Positions 54,367 to 64,000 of a DNA stretch of 64,000 nucleotides are shown one piece after another; position 1 is the first letter of the stretch, and the number at the start of each line of letters is the position of its first letter. Below the pieces are notes generated by a model that saw nothing but the letters and a program-made list of their open reading frames with translations, was not told the origin of the DNA and made no database searches. The stretch is from Siphonodentalium dalli (lineage: Eukaryota; Mollusca; Scaphopoda; Gadilida; Siphonodentaliidae), in the NCBI GenBank assembly GCA_032622095.1, contig CP136065.1:39187503-39251502 (forward strand), read 5' to 3'. A program made the position numbers and the translations under genes.

Positions 54367-57300
54367 CTTCATCAACATGTTATTCTCGTCTTCGTTATAT
54401 ATCTATAAGGGGGGGGGGGTTTCACCAATATTACATCACGTCCCTTACCGCGTGTCACTTTAACATTCCACACCGTGCGTGTATTATCCCCCCTTTAATT
54501 ATGTCATAGCATTGGTACATGGAAGACTGTATAACACTATGCCTATGTCTGTATCTGTTGTCACACCGTGAGTGGATTGTCCGCCTTTAATGATGTCATA
54601 GCGTGTGTATATGCAAGACAGTATAACCCTATGATAATGCATGTAGCTGTTGTTGGTAAGATGTGAAATATAAATTTCAAGGTTCAATTCATTCGTGTAG
54701 TAATTTCGTATATGTTCAACGCTCTTCATTCGTGCGCTTGTATTGTTAACATTCATTCATAATGAGTGTCCCTTTAGAGTGTCTTGTGTTCCTTTAAGAT
54801 TCAAACACCAATATTACATCACGTCCCTTGTTTCGTGTCACTTTAACTCCTTGAGTGTATTGCCCCTTCGAATGATGTCATAGCATGGGTACATGTAAGA
54901 TAGTATAACACTATGACTATGTCTGTATCTGTTGTTGGTAAGATGTGAAAATATAAATTTCAGTTCATTCGTGTAGTAATTTCGTATATGTTCAACGCTC
55001 TTCATTCGTAAGAGTAATTACCAACTGGAAGTTGTACTATTTTTGATAAACATCGGATTTGCTCATCAGACGATAAGCGGACAATATTTACGTATGGTCT
55101 AATTAGATTCATGCATAAATGTAAGGTAATTTTTGTTATGGTCAAGTTTTTTGTTAAGACCATGTTCTAACATAGATCGATAAATAAGTTAAAGGTCATT
55201 ATATTCCACAGTCAAATCTATTGGTGATCGAATTTGATAACTATTTTATTGGAACAACTAAGAGTATTATTTACGTGAGATCAATGAGTCCAATTATTAT
55301 AAATAATAAATTGCAGGCATCGGTGGATACCCAATTGCCACATTTAGTGATCACGTGATAAACTGATAAAATGTTCAAGTGACGTACTATAATGAGCAAA
55401 AAAAAATGAGTTGACCTTCGGCTTCGTCCCGATTGGGTACTGAGCTGACACCGGGGATAAATTGACCAATGACTGCCATCGTATCCTTTGACAGATATGC
55501 GTGCGCAGACTCGTTTGATGTTCGCTATCGCATTACTATGTTTTAATAGCCGAGCCTTCACTTATCGTCTGACTCTCTTACCGACAAGACCTGTCTACAC
55601 AGTACTTCTCCGGCAGACTATTCATCCACTGGTAGGCCTACATACAGGTATGCCCATTTTTTTGCTCATTTGCTCATTTTTATTGCTCATTTGCTCATTT
55701 TATTGCTCATTTTTTTGCTCATTTGCTCATTTATTTGCTCATTTGCTCATTTTTATTGCTCATTTGCTCATTTTCTTGCTCATTTGCTAATTTTTTTGCT
55801 CATTTGCTCATTTTTATTGCTCATTTGCTCATTTTCTTGCTCATTTGCTCATTTTATTGCTCATTTGCTAATTTTTATGCTCATTTGCTCATTTTTATTG
55901 CTCATTTGCTCATTTTCTTGCTCATTTGCTCATTTTCTTGCTCATTTGCTCATTTTCTTGCTCATTTGCTCACTTTCTTGCTCATTTGCTCATTTTTATT
56001 GCTCATTTGCTCATTGATTGGTGCATACTCAAGAGTCATAGACCTAACATCCAATGTACTTTAATGGTGTCATCGCATGGGTACATAGAAGACTGTATAA
56101 CACTATGCCTATGTCTGTATCTGTTGTCACACCATGAGTGGATTGTCCGCCTTTAATGATGTCATAGCGTGTGTACATGCAAGACAGTATAATACTATGA
56201 TTATGTCTGTAGCTGTTGTTGGTAAGATGTGAAATATAAATTTCAAGGTTCAATTCATTCGTGTAGTAATTTCGTATATGTTCAACGCTCTTCATCCGTG
56301 CGCTTGTATTGTTAACATTCATTCATAATGAGTGTCCCTTTAGATCGATAAATAAGTTAAAGGTCATTACATTCCACAGTCAAATCTATTGGTGATCGAA
56401 TTTGATAACTATTTTATTGGAACAACTAAGAGTATTATTCACGTGAGATCAATGAGTCCAATTATTATAAATAATATATTGCAGGCATCGGTGGATACCC
56501 GATTGCCACATTTAGTGATCACGTGATAAACTGATAAAATGTCCAAAGCGTAAGTATGAATGTGGGGCGATAAGTGGTTATTACGTAATGTTGTTATAAC
56601 AATGTCATCAAAGCAATTTATATAATTGAGTGTCCTGGACGTATGCATGTTTTTGGCTAACTAATTATCGTGTGAATGACACAGTTTATCAACCTTAATT
56701 GATACTAACTCGTTTGTTCAGACATTAAATCGATATGTTTTCTGAATAGCATATAACTGTGACCGGGGAAATAATATAATTCATTTGGTAAAGCAAAGGT
56801 GTGAAAGACACATTGTTACCACCAATGTCGCGTGTGATTGCGTGTACAGCGAATATGACAATTCATTCTGGAGGGTTGTAATTTCACATTACAATTTTCG
56901 ACCGTTAGGGATTGAACATAGTACATCTCAAAACTTCCAATAATTCACGATAATACACACCTGTCATATGGGATAGAGAGAGTCTAAAGAATAAACGCTC
57001 TTTATTATTTATGTAAAAGTAATGGTGTCTATTTTCAGGTATGACAATTATATGAACTGCGTCCGATAAAACACTGGAATGTATGCATTCATATCGATGG
57101 TCACAATGTCCAATAAAGCTATTTCTAAACATCGATTAATAATTTCATGAAAAATATTTGAACAAAAAAAAATAACGAAAGATATTACGCGCAAATAATT
57201 TAACATTCGACATTTTAATATCGAGATTATCAGAAACCGAAAACTCGTTATAAATTTTTTATTTAAACTTTTTTTGGAGAAATAATTTTGAGGGTTTTGA

Positions 57301-57415
57301 ATTTTTTTCTTTTTTGAAATTTTGGGGTTTTAAAATTTTTTGGAAGTTTTGGGATTTTGAAATTTTTTGGAAAAAATAATTTTTGGAAAAATAATTTTTG
57401 GGTTTTTGATATTTT
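54367..57415. other. Outer non-coding part of the right arm
   Basis: Mirror of 48,257-51,305: internal direct repeats, the GAGCAAAT array, and short ORFs without family. The 75-codon ORF next to the outer end (56,905-57,132; twin 48,540-48,767) is free of tandem repeats and open in both arms with one residue changed, so it is the only outer ORF that might be real. Confidence 0.6.
55651..56016 (-). repeat. Subterminal GAGCAAAT tandem array, right arm
   Basis: Inverted mirror of the left-arm array with nearly the same unit order, an order that would be unlikely to survive long without gene conversion or recent origin. Confidence 0.9.
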
Positions 57416-57548
57416 GGGAATATTTTAGTACAACCAATTTTAGACCCCAAAGATTCTATTTTTAGATGTGACGCGAACGAGACACCCACAACCAATTTTA
57501 GACCCCCAAAGATTCTATTTTTAGATGTGACGGTAAGGAGACGCCTAT
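57416..57548 (-). repeat. Terminal motif pair, right end of the palindromic element
   Basis: Mirror image of 48,124-48,256, with its third copy at 53,137-53,188. Confidence 0.85.
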
Positions 57549-57560
57549 TCTTCTTATATC

Positions 57561-58402
57561 TTTTGAGGGTTTCCGCTGACGGAGGATGTCCATGGACCAA
57601 AGACCAAAGACCCAAGATCACATAATTGAATTTGCACACCTCCCATCGTCTTTGAATTTCCCAAGTACCTCACATACCTTGAATTTTGACTCGACACCGG
57701 GGAGGGAGGGGCCTAGAAGAAATTCCAAACCAATAATTTGACCAAAGTAGGAAAAATGCAAATGTTGGTATAAAACCACGAATTCCATACACATTAATGG
57801 TTGAAAAATCAGACTACAAGAACAATTTCAAACCATTGTTGTGAAATTTCCAACTAATATTGTTTCCAAGATGGCGGGGGTCTCATGTCACCACATGCAC
57901 CCATGTAAGTTCGGTAACGTAATGTACACCACAGCCACATGCACCAAGCAACAATCTCCTGAAAACTTCATATGGGGTATCAATGGGGGTGGGGTCATCC
58001 GATTTGCCACAAAACCATAATAACATATGTCATCCCACATATACATGCACTATGAAATTATAACATTTCCAAATTTCCAAATAACGTGACCACTATCTCA
58101 TTATGCAGACGGTCTTTATGCATGAGATCAGCAACGTTGCTAATCCCACCCGACTTCGGTAATACATGTCAACAGTTGGAAATTTCAAAAAGCTATGAAT
58201 TGCCAAAATGGACTATAGGTTATTTACCGACGCAATTCACTTGAACCAGCATGACTAATACTGTTCTGATTGAGCTCAATCAACGCCGTCTAAACCGCCA
58301 CGTTCTCACGGGCGTAATCTTTGCAGCAAGAAAATATCAGTGTGCAATTTTACCTGATATTTTCTTGCAGATATTTTCTTGCAGCTTCATGTGTACGCGC
58401 CC
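57561..58402. other. Right part of the Harbinger-like element
   Basis: Non-coding. Near 58,325-58,380 'gcaagaaaatatca' and 'tgatattttcttgc' lie close together, a small hairpin in the subterminal region. Confidence 0.6.
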
Positions 58403-59990
58403 TTAAGATAGTGTATAGTTCAACAACCTGTTTTGAGACACAAACCGTTTCACCGAAACGAATAAACATAAAATATATATATGACAGTCACACGATTTAG
58501 AAATCTAAGTCATACCTAAATATAGAATCGCGCGATGACGAAACGAAACCGAAACAGATTGGGAAGCAGCTTGTCGGGGAATTACCCAGAATCTATTTTG
58601 CACTTCCGTAAATACGTTGCATATTCTACGCGGTCATGTCTATACATGTACGCCTGATGTCGCGGGTGAACACAGTGAATGTACATGAATAGTAATTGAC
58701 CGCCAAATATACACAACACACCAGTTCATCGACATCAAAATATTGCTGTTATATAAACCTTAGTGAGATCATGTATGAATGTACGCTGACCTTAGGCTTA
58801 TTTCGTGCTCGACGGCCAATTATTCAATATAATTGTCTCTCTAAATGACCGATGTACATCAAATACATCGTAAATCATGCATTCTAATTATCCCATAATA
58901 GGGATGGAACACTCTGCACATGATTGTATTGCCAGATACTTACGTGTTTTAGTGTTTCGCTTGAAAGTATTCACAGAAGGTTTGAGCTCAGTGGATCTAA
59001 GTATAATAGCTATGAGAGATAACTCTACCTGGTGTTTGGACATGAGTATTCAGATAACAATACTTTAAAACTGTATGGATTCGGGGATGGAACGCTTGTA
59101 CTATTTTCCAGTATACTCAATCGCATTGACGCCATGAGCAATTTTGACTGGTTAAGTCCATAAATTCCCGTGGGACGGCTAAGCTCTCATCACCACGCAC
59201 TACTCATTGTCTTCTGAACGACACAGATAACTTTAATAAAACAAATTTCTGTAAGGCTATACCAAATAAACATCAATAGATTATCATCACATTTTCTTAG
59301 AAAATTGGGGCGGCGAATTTTATGTTTTATCTTTAAATTACTGCGCCACATTCAGTGATAAAACAGTCCTATATTCACGAATGCATACATAGTGCTAAAC
59401 TATATACGCATCAGTAAAATGTAATATGTGTAAATAAACATTGATAAATTATAATACAACTATTTGTATTTTTATCGTCTACATTGATGTATGGGTTTAT
59501 ATTATGAAGAACGTAATGGATAAGTTACGCAAGTGAAACTGGTTCATACCAAACCACAATATTGTTATGTTTAAGAGAATAATTATTCACAGTATCTCTA
59601 TATTTGGTATGTGTGCAAACTGTAAACGTGCTTGAACAGACTTCAGCATTCCACACAACCCATGCAAGCATCAATGACATTTGTTAAATAGGGGTAGACT
59701 CATCCATGTGGATCGTTATACGTAGCTATACTTTTTTGTAATGACGATGAATGTATTACTGGCCTTCGACATAGTGTCATTATTATCATATATCGTCTAT
59801 ATCATCTTTGTGATAAAGGTATACCCACATTCCACAGTCTATTGTTTTACAGCGGGTATTAGGGGCCGTTCATAGGGTGGCCAAAACATCGGGGACCGAG
59901 GTGATAATTTAGGCATTTTTACAGGTCTACCATTAAATACTGGTCAATTTATAAATCATGTAGTAATTCTAGACAGGTATTGTCATCCGT
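58403..59990 (+). repeat. Dispersed repeat, part C (copy 3)
   Basis: Continues the B copy interrupted at 47,784. Collinear with 19,670-21,240 ('taaacataaaatatatata', 'cgatgacgaaacgaaaccgaaacagattggg.a.cagcttgtcgggg', 'gatacttacgtgttttag'). Confidence 0.8.
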
Positions 59991-60519
59991 TCCAATTTGT
60001 GCACAACCCCCAACACCAGACAATAATAACAATGTAGCTATCGATATCTGTCTCAAATATTATCAACAATTATTTGATTACTGTTAGACAAGTATTGTAT
60101 TTATAATCAAATACACCAACTGGGAAACATATTTATATTGGTATTCGTAAGCATCACATTTAAAAGTATTTGAATCGCTCCTCCCTGCACATAGTCGAAA
60201 TAATAACAAAACATTCCACACAAATTACTGGCTGGAAAATACAAATACGTGAACAATTTCCGCATGACGGGGGACGTCCACTTTAGTATTTACTCAGATC
60301 TCATTAAGAATTGGAAAACGGTGGGGACTAACTCCATGCACACATGTTTTCTTTGTGACTACTCATACTTCTCAAGGGGTCGATATATTTCACCCCCACC
60401 CCTTGTGAACATTTTCAGCAAATGAAAATCTCATGCCGAGGGACCTGGTAATAGGGGTTGTGTCTCAGCCCCCTCCCCCCCACACACAATGTAGTCTCAT
60501 GCCAACTTTGGTTGGCTAA
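59991..60519. other. No gene seen
   Basis: Non-coding, with a C run at about 60,472-60,480. Confidence 0.4.
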
Positions 60520-60720
60520 CATCGGTTAGAAATTAAACACCTGACCCAACGTCGGTTGAAAATTAAATGCCTGACACATCATCTGTTAGAAATTAAACGC
60601 CTGACACATCATCGGTTAGAAATTAAACACCTGACCCAGCGTTGGTTGGAAATCAAACGCCTGGCACAACATATGTTAGAAATTAAACGCCTGAGACAAC
60701 ATCTTTGGAAATTAAACGCT
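60520..60720 (+). repeat. 30-bp minisatellite, about 6-7 copies
   Basis: Unit GAAATTAAACGCCTGACACA followed by 'tcatcggtta'. AATTAAA starts at 60,531, 60,561, 60,591 and so on. Because 30 is a multiple of 3 a 63-codon ORF stays open; it is not evidence of a gene. Confidence 0.9.
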
Positions 60721-61086
60721 CCGTTTTATGTTATCGAGGTCATGTAAATCTCTCACAAACGTCCCATCACCTGTGAGAAATCAACAGTAATCTATCGTTG
60801 TTCATTGTTAAATGATTAGTGATTGGTTAACTCATCATTTCATAGCACCGGCGATATTGTCGTTGTCACTAATCACAAAAAGAGAGCAAACTTTTCAATA
60901 TTAATTATGTGTCAACAATGTTAACTACGACGTGACGTCCTACTTTGAACTATGTTGTTTGATAACTAACAGTCATTCAAACAACACTGATAACGGATGA
61001 ATGGCGGCAGACGCTTGATCATTTTGTCAGGTATTTTTTTTGGTAGGTTTTACCCCACATCCCGTCTAATGTATAATACCCCCGAC
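60721..61086. other. No gene seen
   Basis: Non-coding. Confidence 0.4.
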
Positions 61087-62080
61087 AATCGTGTAACATC
61101 GGGTGCACTTGGAAGTTTGGACGTGGACACCCTCCCCTAAAATGAAAAGGTACCTTTATAAAAACACTCAGGTAAACCATGGTGAAAAACACTCTGCTAT
61201 TTCATCTGGTGATTGGAAGAGGTAAAATTATATAATTTTATCAGGTTGTTACTCTGGCAAAATTTGTCAAGTGCATCGCCACCATATTATACGCACACAT
61301 GTAGACCCACCAATGTTTTTTTTTACTTTACTGAAGTGGACCCATTTCACGAATGTACTATAGTAGTATATTACTGGGATTTAAGCGTGTATGTGATTGT
61401 TCTATAGTAATTCTACTAGGTTAATTTACCTCGATATTAATTACCACGGTATAGCACTTGGGTACTTTTTTGGTAGCATTAAAATTTGCTATTGTGAAAT
61501 AGAGTTATCGCTCATGTCCGTGTGACAATACTCTGGTAAAAACCAGGTAAACCACGCTTTACATGGCTCTACTCTGGTAAAATTTCGGCTGTCGGATAAA
61601 CAATGGTATGCTCTGGCTTTAGCCATGTAAAGTCCATGTAAAATGACATAACTTTGTAAATTCCAAATAAAGGCATGGTGTATCCCACTTACATTATACT
61701 CTGGTAACTCATGGCGTATTACCATTACATACACAACATTAACAACATGGGAGACTATGTACCATCAGTTTTTAAATTGATTGGAATCCACCTATCAGGA
61801 TTATTTCTAGTGTGGACTTAAATATACAAAACAACAATAAACACAACCCTACCCATCTAAATTATTGTCGCTGCATTGTTGAAATACGTTTTTCAGTATC
61901 AGTGTGGACTTGAATCAAGTCTGAACTGCACCAAAGACAACATACCAGACTTTAGTCTAGAAATAACACAAACACTCATACTATCATTACCCTGGTATTA
62001 CTTGTATATTATTGTATGGTATTACCTCAACTCATTCGAAATCACAGGGTGTGTTATTAGCTGCCATATAACACTAATAT
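61087..62080 (+). repeat. Dispersed repeat, part A (copy 2)
   Basis: Collinear with 18,120-19,275, with small indels (for example an 80-bp deletion around 61,490 relative to 18,540-18,720). The CTCTGGTAA words are kept. Confidence 0.8.
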
Positions 62081-62986
62081 GAAAGTGTCAATGACACTGT
62101 AGCTCAACTTAGGTAGGGGAATAATTTAATGGTTGACAGTAAATGGAGGAATAGGAAAGGTGCTAATTGAAATGTCTAAGTAAGACTAGATGTACATGTC
62201 AATATCAACATTCATGACAGGTTTCATAATGATCGGATCAGGGAGGTGGAGATTATGGTGTGCCAAAGGATTTATTGATGCAAAGAGTAAATTCTAAAAT
62301 AGTCACCGGCAGCCATGTTTTTTTTCCGAATTACCCAAAATAACCTGTTCCCATCTACAGCCTTTACAAATCTTATAATGATCTGATCAATGGTACGACC
62401 TGTAGCCCATGCCAAAGGATTTAGTCATGCAAAGAGTAAAATCCAAGATGGCTGCTGGCGGCCATGTTTTTTGGTCGAACGACCCCAAAATTACTCGATC
62501 CCATCTACATGTCATTGTTAACATCCATGACAAATTTCATGAAGTTCTGACCAAAGCTACAACCTGTAGCCCGCGCCAAAGAATTTAGTCATGCAAAGAG
62601 TAAAATCCAAAATGGCTGCTGGCGGCCATGTTTTTTGGCTGAACGATCCCAAAATCACTCATTCCCATCTAAATGTCAATATTAACATCCATGACAAATT
62701 TCATGATGATCAGACGAACAGTACGACCTGTATCCCGCGCCAATGGATTGAATTTTGAAATCCAAGATGGCCACCAGTGGCCATGTTTTTTGACCGAATG
62801 ACCCCAAAATGACTCGTTCCCTCTACATGTCAATGTCAACATTCATGACAAATTTCATAAAGATCAGACCAAAGGTACGACCTGTAGCCCGCGCCAAAGG
62901 AAATTGTTGACGGACACACGGACACACGGACGACGGACGCCAAACCATGGCAATAGCTCAAACTTACAAAGTAAGTTGAGCTAACT
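62081..62986 (+). mobile_element. Pearl/HINE-like element (family 1) with about 4-5 core repeats and a known empty site
   Basis: Starts GAAAGTGTCAATGACACTGT, then 'agctcaactt'; core units with 'aagatggctgctggcggccatg' (62,445), 'aaaatggctgctggcggccatg' (62,610) and 'aagatggccaccagtggccatg' (62,765); microsatellite ACGGACACACGGACGACGG (62,915-62,940); 3' end 'caatagctcaaacttacaaagtaagttgagctaact'. It interrupts the A-B repeat: 19,263-19,300 reads through 'attaatacttggggatg' where this copy has the element, so no flanking sequence was lost and no long target duplication made. Confidence 0.85.
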
Positions 62987-63254
62987 AGGGGATGTAGAAT
63001 TCATTTATTCACAAAACTAGAAACCAACCCATATAGAAAGCACCATGGTTGTAGTGCCATTTTTATTCATTCTGCACACATCATAACATATTAAACAGTT
63101 AGATGTATATTAAATTATTAGATTTGATTTTAAGACAACATGTTAACCTGAACGTTTACAGAAGACATCGTCCACTCAAATGAATTATTCCCCTTTATAT
63201 ATTATCGATATTAGATCGTGATTATTACCGGGAATTTATTGAAATTGGCGTACA
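62987..63254 (+). repeat. Dispersed repeat, part B (copy 3)
   Basis: Resumes the A-B repeat after the pearl-like insertion: 'gaattcatttattcacaaaact', 'gcaccatggttgtagtgccatttttatt', as at 19,295-19,560. Confidence 0.75.
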
Positions 63255-63906
63255 GTGTGACTTTAAAGGCTGTAGATCGGTATATCATCTATGTACCGGT
63301 ATCTTAAGGCTGTAGATCGGTATATCATCTCTGTATCGGTATCTTAATGCTGTAGATCGGTATATCATCTCTGTACCGGTATCTTAATGTTGTAGATCGG
63401 TATATCATCTCTGTACCGGTATCTTAAGGCTGCAGATCGGTATGTCATCTCTGTACCGGTATCTTAAGGCTGCAGATCGGTATATCATCTCTGTACCGGT
63501 ATCTTAAGGCTGTATGTCGGTATATCATCTCTGTACCGGTAACTTAAGGCTGTATGTCGGTATATCATCTCTTTACCGGTATCTTAAGGCTGTATATCGG
63601 TATATCACCTCTGTGCCGGTATCTTAAGGCTGTATATCGTTATATCATCTCTGTACCGGTATCTTAAGGCTGCAGTTCGGTATATCATCTCTGTACCGGT
63701 ATCTTAAGGCTGTATATCGGTATATCATCTCTGTACCGGTATCTTAAGGCTGTATATCGGTATATCATCTCTGTACCGGTATCTTAAGGCTGTATATCGT
63801 TATATCATATCTGTACCGGTATCTTAAGGCTGTATATCGTTATATCATCTCTGTACCGGTATCTTAAGGCTGTAGATCGGTATATCATCTCTGTACCGGT
63901 ATCTTA
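63255..63906 (+). repeat. 40-bp minisatellite, about 16 copies
   Basis: Unit GGCTGTAGATCGGTATATCA followed by 'tctctgtaccggtatcttaa', very regular. The single-copy ancestor is visible at 19,575-19,620 and 47,690-47,735 in the other B copies, so the array arose by expansion within this copy. Confidence 0.93.
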
Positions 63907-64000
63907 TATTAGCTCTTATCCATCCTTCCAATAATTTAACCTTAAACGATCATTGACCATTAAGAAAGTATATATTTCAACAACATGTACAGCATGTTTG
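63907..64000 (+). repeat. Dispersed repeat, part B (copy 3, continued to window end)
   Basis: 'ttagctcttatccatccttccaat' and 'aacgatcattgaccattaagaaagt' continue the B repeat past the site where the Harbinger-like element entered copy 2. Confidence 0.7.

Larger units (their letters stand above)
48118..57554. mobile_element. Palindromic Polinton/Maverick-like element, 6-bp TSD
   Basis: The element starts AGAAGAATAGGCGTCTCC and ends with its exact inverted complement. Immediately outside, TATATC is present on both sides (48,112-48,117 and 57,555-57,560). 5'-AG ends and a 6-bp duplication are the defining integration marks of Polintons. Positions x and 105,672-x are complementary over almost the whole length, so the element is two inverted arms of about 4.7 kb with roughly a dozen differences noted. 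Each arm holds three small ORFs reading outward from a CGG-rich centre, then about 3.2 kb of non-coding, internally repeated DNA. Retroviral-type integrase, protein-primed DNA polymerase, packaging ATPase, protease and capsid genes are not seen, so it cannot move alone. Confidence 0.85.
47788..58402. mobile_element. Harbinger-like non-autonomous element, split by a Polinton-like insertion
   Basis: The left end GGGCGCGTACACATG (47,788) is exactly inverted at the right end (58,388-58,402). Further in, both ends carry CAAGAAAATATC and TCAGGTA. It is flanked by TTA on both sides (47,785-47,787 and 58,403-58,405), and the uninterrupted relative at 19,666 reads 'gtccattaagatag', so a single TTA was duplicated. 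A 3-bp TWA target and GGG-type ends fit PIF/Harbinger. Without the inner insertion it is about 1.17 kb, with no transposase. Confidence 0.85.

Noticed and set aside
48118..57554. Palindrome as a pure assembly or fold-back read artefact
   Set aside because: Exact AG...CT ends, a perfect 6-bp duplication outside both ends and real arm differences are hard to obtain by artefact; kept as a residual risk to be tested by spanning reads.

Overview
This is non-bacterial, AT-rich, repeat-saturated animal DNA, most likely from a bivalve mollusc. Evidence for that: two B-box/coiled-coil/NHL-type TRIM-like genes each with a single coding exon; several dispersed elements built like the 'pearl'/HINE (Helentron-associated) elements known from oysters and other bivalves (about 160-bp core repeats, an ACGG-rich microsatellite, a short 3' hairpin); and a background of MITEs, a tRNA-headed SINE and minisatellites. 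I cannot name the species. Only two host protein genes are convincing; nearly everything else is mobile DNA or its remains.

Layout. 0-13 kb: pearl-like array, a hAT element with a perfect 8-bp target duplication (3.6-4.9 kb), TTAA-flanked MITEs (one with an empty site in a local duplicate), a pile of nested pearl-like elements (8.5-10.5 kb) and a SINE. 13.45-17.14 kb: a near-perfect 1.84-kb tandem duplication. 17.4-22 kb: a CTCC/GGAG-rich stretch, then a long non-coding dispersed repeat that I split into parts A-B-C-D. 22.0-23.1 kb: 52-bp minisatellite. 25.4-26.9 kb: intact TRIM-like gene (minus). 28.8-35.5 kb: MITEs, another C-D copy, and a 2.4-kb pearl-like element with about 14 core repeats. 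36.0-39.1 kb: minisatellite, then a second TRIM-like gene (minus) whose B-box is frameshifted and whose 5' region is tandemly duplicated. 40-47 kb: more pearl-like copies, a decayed Pif1-type helicase (Helitron/Helentron type) and a decayed non-LTR retrotransposon 3' end.

The most remarkable object is at 48,118-57,554: a 9.4-kb, almost perfectly palindromic element (two arms of about 4.7 kb). It begins 5'-AG, ends CT-3' and is flanked by a perfect 6-bp target duplication (TATATC), the signature of Polinton/Maverick (adintovirus-like) integration. Each arm carries a compact cassette of small ORFs (108 aa, 64 aa, and a 189-aa C2H2 zinc-finger/acidic protein) diverging from a CGG-rich centre. 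No integrase, polymerase, ATPase or capsid gene is visible, so it looks like a defective or satellite genome of a Polinton-like virus/transposon. It sits inside a Harbinger-like element (47,788-58,402, TSD TTA), which itself split a copy of the B-C repeat whose empty site is preserved near 19.67 kb. 58.4-64 kb: the rest of that repeat, minisatellites of 30 and 40 bp, a second A-B copy, and a pearl-like insertion (62,081-62,986) for which the A-B copy at 19.26 kb is the empty site.
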